DNA from: Bifidobacterium myosotis
GTDB taxonomy: Bacteria > Actinomycetota > Actinomycetes > Actinomycetales > Bifidobacteriaceae
Direction: 5' to 3'
Assembly: GCF_002259745.1 (NCBI RefSeq)
Contig: NZ_MWWW01000016.1
Span: forward strand, 62,001 to 126,000
DNA: 64,000 nt
The translations under genes were made by a program, and so were the position numbers. Below the pieces are notes generated by a model. The model did no database searches. It worked only from the letters and a program-made list of their open reading frames with translations, and was not told where the DNA came from. This document shows, in pieces, positions 16,701-25,644 of the stretch (its first letter is position 1; every line of letters begins with the position of its first letter).

Positions 16701-18905
16701 TCAGCGACGCTTGCGCTGCATCACCGCGGCCAGCGACCGCACGCGCGGCAGGGCGAACACCTCATCGGTATGGACCACATGACCGTGCTCGTCGGCCAGG
16801 GGCACGCGCCAGTTCGAGTATTCGGTGGACGTGCCGGGCTGGTTCTGCGAGCGGGTTTCGCCCACGCCGTCCACAAGCGCCGCCTGCAGCAGCAGCGACG
16901 GCGTGTCCGTGAGCATCGCATGCATCGCCTCGACGATCTGTTGGATATGGCCCGGCACGTTCTCGGCCGCGGCCGCCGTGATGTAGCCGCTCTCCACGAG
17001 CCGGTCCATCATGGCCGTGCGTTCGGCCAGCGCCGAGGCGGCGAACTGCTCCACCGGCTCGCTCAGCAGGTGCAGCTCCTCACGCAGCTTCACATGCTCG
17101 AATCCCAGATATCCCGCGGTCGGCGGCAGGTCGTGCGTGGTCACCGAGGCCAACGCCTGACGCCGGTATTCGCTCGGCTTCTTGTACGGGTCGCCCGCGT
17201 TCGGCGAATCGTCCACACGCGCGAACCATTCCACATCCGTGCCCAGCACGCCATGATCGGCCAGGATGCGGCGCACGTAATCGGGCACCGTGCCCAGATC
17301 CTCGCCGATCACCATGCCGCCGGCGCGCGTGGCCTCGATGGACAGCACGCCAAGCATGGCCTCGTGGTTGTACATCACATACGCGCCGTTCTTGGCGCCG
17401 AGCCCCTGAGGAATCCACCACAGGCGGAACAGTCCCAGCACATGGTCGATGCGCACCGCGCCAGCGTGCTCGTACATGGCGTGGACCATCTCGCGGTACA
17501 CCTGATAGCCGGTGGCCTCCAGATACCGCGGATTGAACGGCGGCTGACCCCAATCCTGCCCCTGTTGGTTGTAGAAGTCCGGCGGGCAGCCCACGGTCAC
17601 CGAGCCGGTGGCGAAGCGTTCGGGGTTGGCCCAGGCGTCCGCGCCCAAGCCGTGCACGCCCACGGCCATGTCCTGCATGAGTCCCAGCGCCATGCCGCTT
17701 TCCGTGGCGGCGTGCTGCGCCTCGGTCACCTGCTCGGCGGCGATCCACTGCAGCCAGCGGTTGAATTCGAACAGGTCGTGGTGGGTTTCGACCAGCGCCG
17801 TGACTTCGGGGGCGTCGATGCGCTTGTCGAAGAACCAGCGGTTCTCGCCCCAGGGTGCGCCCCAGACCTCGAAGCACACGCACCAGGTGGCGAACGAGTC
17901 GAGATCCGGGCCGGCCAGGGCCTTGAAACGCTCGAATTCCAGCTCGCGCTTGGCGTTGCGCCCCGCCTCGAAGATGAGTCGCAGGGCCGGGCGCTTGGCC
18001 TCCCACGCCGCGTTGATGTCCATCGGCGTGGACTCGTCGTTGCGTGCGGCCACGGAGGCGTGAAGCTCATCCACGCGTGCGCGCACGTCGTCGGGCAGGG
18101 TGCCGTACTCGGGGATGTCCTGCGGGCGGATGTACGTCACGTTGAGGAATCGGCGCGATTCGGGCAGGTAGGGAGACGGTTCCAGCGGCGTGATCGGCGC
18201 GCCGGCGTGGATCGGGTTGATGAGCATGAAGTCCGCGCCGGATTCGTGCGCCGCGTCGATGAGCAGTCGCTTCAGGTCGCCGTAGTCGCCGACGCCCCAG
18301 GAGTCGTGGGAGCGCACGGAATACATCTGCGTCATCCAGCCCCAGCGCTGTTGTTCGGCAACGGCCTCCGGCACGGGGATACGCGCCGGTGCGGCGATGA
18401 TGGTGGCGTGTCCGGCGCGGCCGTCCGCCGTGACGTCGAGGGTGTGATAGCCCATCGGCAGGTCGGCGCCCAGCGTCAGGACCGGATGACCGGAGTTGAG
18501 GTCCGGCAACACCGTGCAGCCGTCGAAGGGGGAGCCGTCTTCGAGTGTGACCGTGACGGTCACGTCTTCGTCGGCCGGGCAGTTCAGCTGGATTGACGTC
18601 GATGTGCCGGTGACGGCGACCACCGTGGGGTTAAGCAAACGTTTGCTTTCGGCTTCCTCGAGATCGGCCATGGACCGTGCGATGGCCTCGTCGCTGGAGG
18701 CATCCACATCGAGGGCCTTCAGTACGGCGACCAGCGCGGCGTCGCTGATTTCGGTGTAGGTGCCGAGCTGGTCGATGAATGAGGTGGCGAGGCCCGATGC
18801 CTTGGCCAGTTTGATGAGCGGTCGCGCGAGCCGCTGTGCGCTTTCCGTACGCTGGTGGTGTTCCAAGGTGCTGGTTGCCGCTTCGTTGCCGTGACCGTCG
18901 GTCAT
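16701..18905 (-). CDS. malQ: 4-alpha-glucanotransferase (amylomaltase)
   Basis: Transfers glucan segments between maltodextrins in the cytosol (GH77). It has 734 residues from the ATG at 18905, preceded by AAGGAG; the extra upstream codons have no family match. An N-terminal extension of about 200 residues with a beta-sandwich region is typical of actinobacterial MalQ. Catalytic motifs: RIDHVLGLFRLWWIP (nucleophile Asp near residue 484), GEDLGTVP (Glu near 533) and TTHDLPPTAGY (Asp near 591). The LacI-type site at about 19038 lies upstream. It works with the alpha-glucosidase and MalEFG on imported maltodextrins. Confidence 0.93.
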   Translation of the reverse strand: MTDGHGNEAATSTLEHHQRTESAQRLARPLIKLAKASGLATSFIDQLGTYTEISDAALVAVLKALDVDASSDEAIARSMADLEEAESKRLLNPTVVAVTGTSTSIQLNCPADEDVTVTVTLEDGSPFDGCTVLPDLNSGHPVLTLGADLPMGYHTLDVTADGRAGHATIIAAPARIPVPEAVAEQQRWGWMTQMYSVRSHDSWGVGDYGDLKRLLIDAAHESGADFMLINPIHAGAPITPLEPSPYLPESRRFLNVTYIRPQDIPEYGTLPDDVRARVDELHASVAARNDESTPMDINAAWEAKRPALRLIFEAGRNAKRELEFERFKALAGPDLDSFATWCVCFEVWGAPWGENRWFFDKRIDAPEVTALVETHHDLFEFNRWLQWIAAEQVTEAQHAATESGMALGLMQDMAVGVHGLGADAWANPERFATGSVTVGCPPDFYNQQGQDWGQPPFNPRYLEATGYQVYREMVHAMYEHAGAVRIDHVLGLFRLWWIPQGLGAKNGAYVMYNHEAMLGVLSIEATRAGGMVIGEDLGTVPDYVRRILADHGVLGTDVEWFARVDDSPNAGDPYKKPSEYRRQALASVTTHDLPPTAGYLGFEHVKLREELHLLSEPVEQFAASALAERTAMMDRLVESGYITAAAAENVPGHIQQIVEAMHAMLTDTPSLLLQAALVDGVGETRSQNQPGTSTEYSNWRVPLADEHGHVVHTDEVFALPRVRSLAAVMQRKRR

Positions 18906-19034
18906 GATGACTCCTTGCCTTGATTGTAGGGTGATGCTAGTCGTTTGCATTGCTGTTTGATGGCCGCTCTGCGTTGAGCTTCCGGCAATCTGGCAGGCCA
19001 ATGTTCGCTCTGTTCTGAATTCAAGGGTAGCTTA

Positions 19035-19053
19035 TTGTGACAACGATTGCAAA
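19035..19053. promoter_or_regulatory. Candidate operator upstream of malQ
   Basis: TTGTGACAACGATTGCAAA contains the GACAACGAT half and a TTGCAA half around a CG centre, the classic LacI/MalR layout, about 130 bp upstream of malQ. Confidence 0.5.
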
Positions 19054-19133
19054 ATATGGGTGAGTTGGGCTGTCTTCTGGTGCTTGTGGACGTCCGAACG
19101 CGCATTCCGTCCTTCCTGCTGCGCCCGAACAGG

Positions 19134-20975
19134 TCACTCCACTATTGCAAACGACTGCGGTGGCAAACGCAACCGTCCGTCCTCCACGGCCGGTCCTCCC
19201 AAGGCAAGCGCGATGGACGGCGAAGTTCCGATTCCGTCCGGCAATTCCACGTATTCCGTCTCTCGCCCGGGATTCATGGCGATAAGCATGACCGCCGGCG
19301 CGTCCGCCGGAGCGTCGATAGCGGCCTCGGCGGCGATACCCTGCGCGGGCCATACTGGCGCAACCGTTGCGGCGGTCCGCAGATAGGCGAACGTGCGCCC
19401 GTCCTCCGGTGCGGCGACCACTGCAAATCCGGCGTCGGCCGTCAGTGCCGCCCGGCCTGTCCGCAGCGTCAGCAGCGTGTGCGCCCAATTGAGTAGCGAA
19501 TCCTGGCGCGCCAGTTCGTCGGCGACGGTCGGCGCGTCCGCGTCCGGGTCTACCGGCAGGTACAGCTGGCCTGCTGGCGCGGTCGAGAAGCCGAGATTCG
19601 CCATGCCCGAGTCCCATTGCATCGGCGTACGGCTGCCTGTGCGCGTGTAGCCGCCCTCCTGGGTGGGCAGCGGGCGGTATCGCATGCCGATCTCGTCGCC
19701 GTAATACAGGAACGGGCATCCCGGCATGGTCAGCAGCATGCCGTACGCCACCTTGCGCTCGCGTTCGGTGAGCCGCGGCGCCGTGCGGAGTGTGTCATGG
19801 TTGCAGGTGATGAGATCGAACAGTCCGTCGGCGCGCTCGGTCTCGCGCAGCTGCGGCAGATACTGTTCAAGGAACGGTGCGATCGAGGTGCCCGAATCCG
19901 TGTTGAAGTAGCTGGCGTCGCCCTCATGCAGAAGCGGGGTGTCGGTGTTGCGCAGCAGCAGGTTGTACCCGTTCGGATGCCCGCCCCAGCGCCAGTCGAG
20001 GTAGAAGTCCATGTCGAACCCGGCCTCCATGGATTCGTGTGGACGCCCCCATTCGGAGACGAACGCGGCCTCGGGGAATTCGGGTCGGATTTTCGAGAAC
20101 AGATACTGCCAGGTGCGGATGGTGAACGGCTTGCCTTCGTCGTCGTGTTTGACCAGACTGTCTGCCATGTCCACGCGGAATCCGTCCGCCCCGCGGGAGA
20201 GCCAGAAGCGCATGACGTCGAGCATCGCCTCGCAGGTGGCCAGGGCGTCCGGGCCGAGCGCCGGTTTCTGCCACGGCTGGCTGGGATGGGCGAACCCGTA
20301 GTTCAAGGCCGGCTGGCACTTGAAGAAGTTGAGGATGTAGGTGCCGTCGCGTTCGGTCTCGCCGCCGATGAACGGCAGCCCGTCGCCGCCGGCGATCCAC
20401 GAATCGGTCCAGATGTACCGTTCGGAGACGTCGATGGGCGAATCCGGGGATTCCGGATGCGGGCCGTCGGGGAGCACGGTCCGATCGGCGGGGTCGGGCT
20501 GCGCGCTGGCCCGGAACCATGCGTGCTCTTCGCTGGTGTGACCGGGCACCAGATCAAGCAGCACATGCATTCCACGTTCGTGGGCCGCCTCGAACAGGGC
20601 GACGAGGTCGTCGTTGGTGCCGTAGCGCGGGGCAACTCGCGTGTAGTCGCGCACGTCGTAGCCGGCGTCCCTAAACGGTGAATCGAAGCAGGGGTTGAGC
20701 CACAGTGCGTTGCATCCGAGCTCCCTGATGTAGTCGAGCCGGTCGAGAACGCCCGGCAGGTCGCCGATGCCGTCGCCGTTCGTGTCGGCGAACGACTGCG
20801 GATACACCTCGTAGAACCGTGCGTATGCGAGCCATGCCGGCCGGGGGAATCGACGGCGGGCTGTCTGGCGGATGTTGTGGTGTTTGTCGCGCCGGGGTTC
20901 TCGGGAGTGCCGTACAGGGGATTCCCGCGGAGGCTCGCTGCCGTTGGTCTGGGCGTGTCGTGTGTGGTCGGTCAT
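19134..20975 (-). CDS. GH13 alpha-amylase-family enzyme (cytosolic)
   Basis: A 613-residue GH13 hydrolase or transferase without signal peptide. The ATG at 20975 is preceded by AGGAG. Seen: YEVYPQSFADTNGDGIGDLPG near the N-terminus, DLVPGHTSEEH, nucleophile Asp in DGFRVDMADS (about residue 267), Glu in AFVSEWGRPH (about 305), and Asp in TCNHDTLR (about 391). The N-terminal 60 residues are Arg/Pro-rich. It is divergent from malE with operator-like sequences between them, and probably acts on maltodextrins. The exact specificity (alpha-glucosidase, oligo-glucosidase or glycosyltransferase) cannot be decided. Confidence 0.88.
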   Translation of the reverse strand: MTDHTRHAQTNGSEPPRESPVRHSREPRRDKHHNIRQTARRRFPRPAWLAYARFYEVYPQSFADTNGDGIGDLPGVLDRLDYIRELGCNALWLNPCFDSPFRDAGYDVRDYTRVAPRYGTNDDLVALFEAAHERGMHVLLDLVPGHTSEEHAWFRASAQPDPADRTVLPDGPHPESPDSPIDVSERYIWTDSWIAGGDGLPFIGGETERDGTYILNFFKCQPALNYGFAHPSQPWQKPALGPDALATCEAMLDVMRFWLSRGADGFRVDMADSLVKHDDEGKPFTIRTWQYLFSKIRPEFPEAAFVSEWGRPHESMEAGFDMDFYLDWRWGGHPNGYNLLLRNTDTPLLHEGDASYFNTDSGTSIAPFLEQYLPQLRETERADGLFDLITCNHDTLRTAPRLTERERKVAYGMLLTMPGCPFLYYGDEIGMRYRPLPTQEGGYTRTGSRTPMQWDSGMANLGFSTAPAGQLYLPVDPDADAPTVADELARQDSLLNWAHTLLTLRTGRAALTADAGFAVVAAPEDGRTFAYLRTAATVAPVWPAQGIAAEAAIDAPADAPAVMLIAMNPGRETEYVELPDGIGTSPSIALALGGPAVEDGRLRLPPQSFAIVE

Positions 20976-21019
20976 GGGAAACTCCTGTGTTTCGTAGAGC
21001 TGAGCGCGTTGAGCTATCG

Positions 21020-21066
21020 ATTGCAATTATACGCAATTCCGGCAAAATGCCAACGTATGCAAATCT
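21020..21066. promoter_or_regulatory. Operator-like sequences between the GH13 gene and malE
   Basis: ATTGC and GCAAT arms (21020-21024, 21033-21037) form an inverted pair, followed by AACGTATGCAAA (about 21052-21063). Both resemble LacI/MalR half-sites and lie in the divergent promoter region. Confidence 0.4.
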
Positions 21067-21231
21067 TGTGCTAGCCTTACAGCCAACGATGCAATAAAGG
21101 ACTGCGACACTAGCATTTCCAAGGAGCAACCGCGATGATGCGAGCGTATGCATCCCAGTGTAGGAGAACAATCTGAAAACGTGTGCATCGTGAGCTCGGG
21201 CGAACAGACCGAACAGAGAAAGGACAGATCA

Positions 21232-22485
21232 ATGAAGATCAACTGGAAGAAGGCTCTCGGCCTCACCGCCGCTGTGGCCATGCTGATGCCGCTCGCCGCA
21301 TGCGGTTCCGATTCCGGCGACAAGGGCGGTGCCGCCACCGCCGGCACCGAGGAGGTGACCCTGAGCGTCTGGGCCCCGCAGGAGGATCAGGCCAAGGGCG
21401 ACGACGGCTCCGAGCCCTGGCTGACCCAGGTCGAGGCCAACTTCGAAAAGGAGCACCCCGAATACAAGATCACATGGAAGAACGATGTGGTCTCCGAGGG
21501 TGACGCCGTGACCAAGGTCAAGACCGATCCGTCCGCTGCGGCCGACGTCTACATGTTCGCCTCCGATCAGCTCGGCGGCCTCATGGAGGTGCAGGGCATC
21601 GGCGAACTCGGTACCGATGCCGAGCAGCAGCTCAAGGAGCAGAACGGCGATCTGGAAATCGCCTCCATGACCGGCACCGACGGCAAGTACTACGGTGTGC
21701 CATACACCGATAACACCTGGTTCATGTACTACGACAAGTCCACCTTCTCAGAGGATGACGTCAAGAGCCTCGACACAATGCTGTCCAAGGCCGCGGTCTC
21801 CTTCCCGCTCAACGATTCCTGGTACATCGGCGGCTTCTACGACGGCCTGCAGCTGTTCGGCGCGGACGGTACCGACGAATCCGCCGGCATGGTCTTCCCG
21901 AAGGACGCCGGCGACATCTCCAAGTACCTCGTGGACCTCGCCGCCAACCCGAACTTCCACAACAGCGCCGACAACTCCGGTCTGTCCGAGATGACCGAAG
22001 GCACCGTCAAGGCGTTCTTCTCCGGCTCCTGGTCGGCCGCCGACATCAAGGCCGCCCTCGGTGACAACATGGGCGTCGCCCAGCTGCCGACGTTCACCGT
22101 GAACGGCCAGACCAAGCAGATGAAGTCCTTCGCCGCCACCAAGGCCGCCGCCTACAACCCGAACGCCAAGAACACCAAGGCCGCCGCCCAGTTCGCCGCC
22201 TACCTCGGCTCCACCGAGTCGCAGAAGCTGCACTACGAGCTGCGCAACATCATCCCGACCGACAAGTCCCTGGCTAGCCTGACCGCCGATGACCCGGTCG
22301 CCATCGGCCAGACCGACACCATGGCCAACACCGCCATCCTGCAGTCCGGTCTGGCCGGCATGTCCTCCTGGTGGGACCCCGCCAAGGCCTTCGGCGACGC
22401 CATCCTCAACAAGGAGGTCACCTCCGACAACGCGCAGGCCAAGACCGACGAATGGGTCAAGCAGGTCGGCAAGTACGCCGAGTGA
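21232..22485 (+). CDS. malE: Maltose/maltodextrin ABC transporter substrate-binding lipoprotein
   Basis: The extracellular solute receptor of a maltose-type ABC importer. It has 417 residues from the ATG at 21232, with GAAAGGA upstream. A lipoprotein signal peptide (MKINWKKALGLTAAVAML) leads to the lipobox LAAC with Cys24 as the acylated residue. The mature part has the family 1 extracellular binding-protein fold (TEEVTLSVWAPQEDQ, YYGVPYTDNTWFMYYDKS, FFSGSWSAADIKAALG). malF and malG follow; the ATPase is not in the window and may be a shared MsiK-type protein encoded elsewhere. Confidence 0.93.
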   Translation: MKINWKKALGLTAAVAMLMPLAACGSDSGDKGGAATAGTEEVTLSVWAPQEDQAKGDDGSEPWLTQVEANFEKEHPEYKITWKNDVVSEGDAVTKVKTDPSAAADVYMFASDQLGGLMEVQGIGELGTDAEQQLKEQNGDLEIASMTGTDGKYYGVPYTDNTWFMYYDKSTFSEDDVKSLDTMLSKAAVSFPLNDSWYIGGFYDGLQLFGADGTDESAGMVFPKDAGDISKYLVDLAANPNFHNSADNSGLSEMTEGTVKAFFSGSWSAADIKAALGDNMGVAQLPTFTVNGQTKQMKSFAATKAAAYNPNAKNTKAAAQFAAYLGSTESQKLHYELRNIIPTDKSLASLTADDPVAIGQTDTMANTAILQSGLAGMSSWWDPAKAFGDAILNKEVTSDNAQAKTDEWVKQVGKYAE

Positions 22486-22605
22486 CGGCTCCCGGTCCGG
22501 TCGTCTCGATCGGACTGTGGCCGACTGCATGGCCGGGGCGTGACCGCGCCGCGGCCGCCGCCATGCCCGTCATAACCGAATGTGAGGGTTCCGTAAGGTA
22601 CGCCA

Positions 22606-22647
22606 GTTGCGGGCGGATGATGTGAAGCCGTTGCGTCCGCCCGCAAC
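22606..22647 (+). terminator. Perfect 12-bp hairpin between malE and malF
   Basis: GTTGCGGGCGGA and TCCGCCCGCAAC pair exactly around an 18-base loop. There is no T-run. It likely stabilises or attenuates the malE transcript rather than ending the operon. Confidence 0.55.
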
Positions 22648-22697
22648 CCCTCGCCAATCAACGGTTTCAGCTCTTTTCCTCTCTTCCTCCATTGCCC

Positions 22698-22742
22698 GTA
22701 GAGTTCGGGTGCCGAACGCCGCGTCCGGCACCCGAACTCTAC
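22698..22742 (+). terminator. Perfect 17-bp hairpin between malE and malF
   Basis: GTAGAGTTCGGGTGCCG and CGGCACCCGAACTCTAC are exact inverted copies around an 11-base loop. Together with the hairpin at 22606 it fills the 405-bp malE-malF gap, as expected where the binding protein must be made in excess over the permeases. Confidence 0.6.
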
Positions 22743-22890
22743 GCGGTTCCGACGCGACGATCGGCGGAGGGGATACGGAACGTCAGTCAAGGCGCGCGAT
22801 CGCCGGCGCAAGGAGGTGCCGGAACCAAGGATCGCGCATCAGGTTTTCACAACAACTCACATCTTGGAACATATTGGAGGCGGTGGGGTT

Positions 22891-24294
22891 ATGACAACGG
22901 CAACCCTTTCCCCGCGGGAGATGAAGCGCCGCAAGCGAATGGGCGCGGATTACGTGGCGCCTTCGCGATATTCGGTGAAGGCCGCGTTGACCAAGGGAGA
23001 CATCTTCACCAAGCTGTCGGCGGTCGTGTTCGGCCTCGGCAACATCGTCCGCAGACAGTTCGTCAAAGGCGTCGCGCTTCTGGCGCTGGAGATCGCGTTC
23101 ATCGTATTCATGATCACGAGCGGCGCCGGGTATCTGGGCAAGCTTCCCAGCCTAGGCGATCAGGAACAGGGCAAGCAGCTTGTGGATGGCTTCTGGGTGT
23201 ACGTCCAGGGCGATAACTCGGTGGTGATCCTGCTGTACGGCGTGTGCACCATAGTGGCCTGCCTGCTGTTCGTCTATCTGTGGACGATCTCCCTCAAGTG
23301 CGCGTACAAGGCCGAATGTCTGGCCCGTAAGGACGGCAAGGCCCCCGATCTGAAGTCCGATCTGCATGCGCTGACCGACCAGAAGGCCCATCAGCTGCTC
23401 ATGTTCCTGCCCACGCTCGGCATCCTTGTGTTCACCGTGCTGCCGCTGATTTTCATGATCTCGATGGCGTTCACCAGCTACGACCGCGACCATCTGGTGC
23501 TGTTCGACTGGGTGGGATTGGAGAACTTCGGCAAGGTGTTCTCCACCGGCAACGGTACGGTCAGCGCCCGCCTGTTCGTCCAAGTGACCATCTGGACGCT
23601 GGTGTGGGCGTTCTTCGCCACCTTCCTCAACTTCTTCCTCGGCATGTTCTTCGCCATGGTCATCAACCGCAGGACCACGCGGTTCAAGGGCTTCTGGCGT
23701 GCGTGCTTCTCGATGTCCATCGCCGTGCCGCAGTTCGTCTCCCTGCTGGTCATGCACACCATGCTCCAGCCCACCGGCGCCATCAACCGTCTGCTCATGC
23801 AGTGGGGGTGGATCGATCAGGCGCTGCCGTTCTTCACCGACACCACATGGGCGCGCGTCACCGTGATCGTGATCAACCTGTGGGTTGGCATCCCGTATAC
23901 GATCATGCAGATCACCGGCATCCTGCAGAACATCCCGGCCGACCTGTACGAGGCCGCCCGCATCGACGGCGCGAACTGGTGGCAGATCTTCACCAAGATC
24001 ACGATGCCGTACATCATCTTCGTGCTCACGCCGTACCTGATCACCACGTTCACCGGCAACGTGAACAACTTCAACGTGATCTACCTGCTGTCGGGCGGCG
24101 CCCCGGTGCCGATCGGCGACTCCGCCGGCACCACCGACCTGCTGATCACCTGGCTGTACAAGCTCACGGTGGATAAGAACGACTACAACCTCGGCGCCGT
24201 AATCGGCATCATGACGTTCATCGTCCTGGCGGTGGTGTCCCTGGTCACCTACCGCAATTCCGGTTCCTACAAGAACGAGGAGGCATTCCGGTGA
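22891..24294 (+). CDS. malF: Maltose-type ABC transporter permease
   Basis: An inner-membrane permease of the maltodextrin importer. It has 467 residues from the ATG at 22891, with TTGGAGG ten bases upstream. An N-terminal cytoplasmic part and two separated membrane segments precede the six-helix core, as in MalF. The EAA loop reads EAARIDGANWWQIFTKITMP, the contact to the ATPase. Its stop overlaps the start of malG by four bases (GTGA), so the two are translationally coupled. Confidence 0.92.
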   Translation: MTTATLSPREMKRRKRMGADYVAPSRYSVKAALTKGDIFTKLSAVVFGLGNIVRRQFVKGVALLALEIAFIVFMITSGAGYLGKLPSLGDQEQGKQLVDGFWVYVQGDNSVVILLYGVCTIVACLLFVYLWTISLKCAYKAECLARKDGKAPDLKSDLHALTDQKAHQLLMFLPTLGILVFTVLPLIFMISMAFTSYDRDHLVLFDWVGLENFGKVFSTGNGTVSARLFVQVTIWTLVWAFFATFLNFFLGMFFAMVINRRTTRFKGFWRACFSMSIAVPQFVSLLVMHTMLQPTGAINRLLMQWGWIDQALPFFTDTTWARVTVIVINLWVGIPYTIMQITGILQNIPADLYEAARIDGANWWQIFTKITMPYIIFVLTPYLITTFTGNVNNFNVIYLLSGGAPVPIGDSAGTTDLLITWLYKLTVDKNDYNLGAVIGIMTFIVLAVVSLVTYRNSGSYKNEEAFR

Positions 24295-25187
24295 GCAAGC
24301 ACAACATTCAGAAGGCCGAATCGCATAGCCTGATGCACGATACGAGGAAGCGCCGCATTCTGGGCGACGTCTTCGCGCACCTGTTCCTCGCGGTCATGGC
24401 CGTGATCTGGCTGATTCCCATCGTGTGGGTGTTCGCGGAAAGCTTCAACGCGAACACTGCGCCGTACACCAAAACGTTCTTCCCCACCGAATTCTCGCTG
24501 AAGAACTACGTCGGGTTGTTCACCGACAAGTCGGTGCTCGACTTCCCGAAGATGTTCATGAACACATTCATCGTGGCATGCTTCGTATGCGTCATCTCGA
24601 TGGCGTTCGTGTTGTCCGTGGCGTACTGCATGAGCCGACTGCGGTTCCGTACGCGTCGCACGTTCATGAACGTGGTGCTGATTCTGGGCATGTTCCCCGG
24701 CATCATGGCCGTTTCCGCCATCTACTTCATCCTGAAGGCCGTGGGCCTGACCAGCGAGGGCCTGACCACAATCGCGCTGATCCTGGTCTACTCCGCAGGT
24801 TCCGGTGCAGGCTTCTACGTGATGAAGGGCTACATGGACACGATTCCGACCTCGCTTGACGAGGCCGCGATGCTCGACGGCTGCACCCGACTGCAGGTGT
24901 TCACCAAGATCATCATCCCGATATGCAAGCCCATGATCGTCTATCAGGCCATCATCGGTTTCCTGACCCCGTGGCTCGACTTCGTGATGGCCAAGGTGAT
25001 CTGCCGTACGCAGTCCAACTACACGGTGGCGCTCGGCCTGTGGCTCATGCTGCAGAAGGAGTACATCCAGAACTGGTACGCACGCTTCGCCGCCGCGGCC
25101 GTGGTCATCTCCATCCCGATCGCCATCCTCTTCATCGTCATGCAACGCTTCTACCAGGAGTCCATGAGTGGATCGGTAAAGGGCTGA
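24291..25187 (+). CDS. malG: Maltose-type ABC transporter permease
   Basis: The second permease of the maltodextrin importer, 298 residues with six membrane segments and the EAA loop DEAAMLDGCTRLQVFTKIII. The start codon is GTG, overlapping the malF stop. It ends the malE-malF-malG unit. Downstream lies a two-copy repeat instead of an obvious terminator, although each repeat unit contains a hairpin. Confidence 0.92.
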   Translation: MSKHNIQKAESHSLMHDTRKRRILGDVFAHLFLAVMAVIWLIPIVWVFAESFNANTAPYTKTFFPTEFSLKNYVGLFTDKSVLDFPKMFMNTFIVACFVCVISMAFVLSVAYCMSRLRFRTRRTFMNVVLILGMFPGIMAVSAIYFILKAVGLTSEGLTTIALILVYSAGSGAGFYVMKGYMDTIPTSLDEAAMLDGCTRLQVFTKIIIPICKPMIVYQAIIGFLTPWLDFVMAKVICRTQSNYTVALGLWLMLQKEYIQNWYARFAAAAVVISIPIAILFIVMQRFYQESMSGSVKG

Positions 25188-25189
25188 CG

Positions 25190-25384
25190 CGTAATGCGAA
25201 GCCCAGTGGGCTTCGCATAGCGTCAGCCTGAGTGAGGCGGTAGCCGAGCGAAGGCGATGCTGAGTCTCGCCGGAGGCGAGTCCGTAATTGCAGGGGCCGG
25301 AGGCGAGTCGTAATGCGAAGCCCAGTGGGCTTCGCATAGCGTCAGCCTGAGTGAGGCGATGGCCGAGCGAAGGTGATGCTGAGT
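25190..25384. repeat. Two 76-bp direct repeats downstream of malG
   Basis: Copies at 25190-25265 and 25309-25384 match at about 73 of 76 positions. Each contains the hairpin ATGCGAAGCCCAGTGGGCTTCGCAT-like stem (GCGAAGCC/GGCTTCGC) near its start. The intervening 43 bp contain a further short repeat (GGAGGCGAGTC). The hairpins may serve as terminators. Confidence 0.8.
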
Positions 25385-25392
25385 GAAGGCTC

Positions 25393-25452
25393 GTATTTAT
25401 TAGCCCCTCTGATGAGGGGGCTGGCAGCGAAGCTGACTGGGGGAAGACCGAA
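25393..25452. mobile_element. MITE A fragment
   Basis: Contains CCCCTCTGATGAGGGGGCTG and AGCGAAGCTGACTGGGGG, the internal words of MITE A (compare 15358 and 51860), but both terminal inverted repeats are missing. Confidence 0.6.
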
Positions 25453-25644
25453 GCTCATATTGATCCGTGCAGGAGGCGAGCCCACTCGGCAGGGACCGTG
25501 AAAGAATAATCCTGTACAAAGAATCCCTCATCGCAGATTCGCCGCGGGATTCCACAGGTCCGTCCGCGCAGCCGACGGGGGAGAGACGGCGGCGAATCCG
25601 TATCAGGCAGCCGTTCGTCACCCGTCACAACCAAAGGAGACGTC

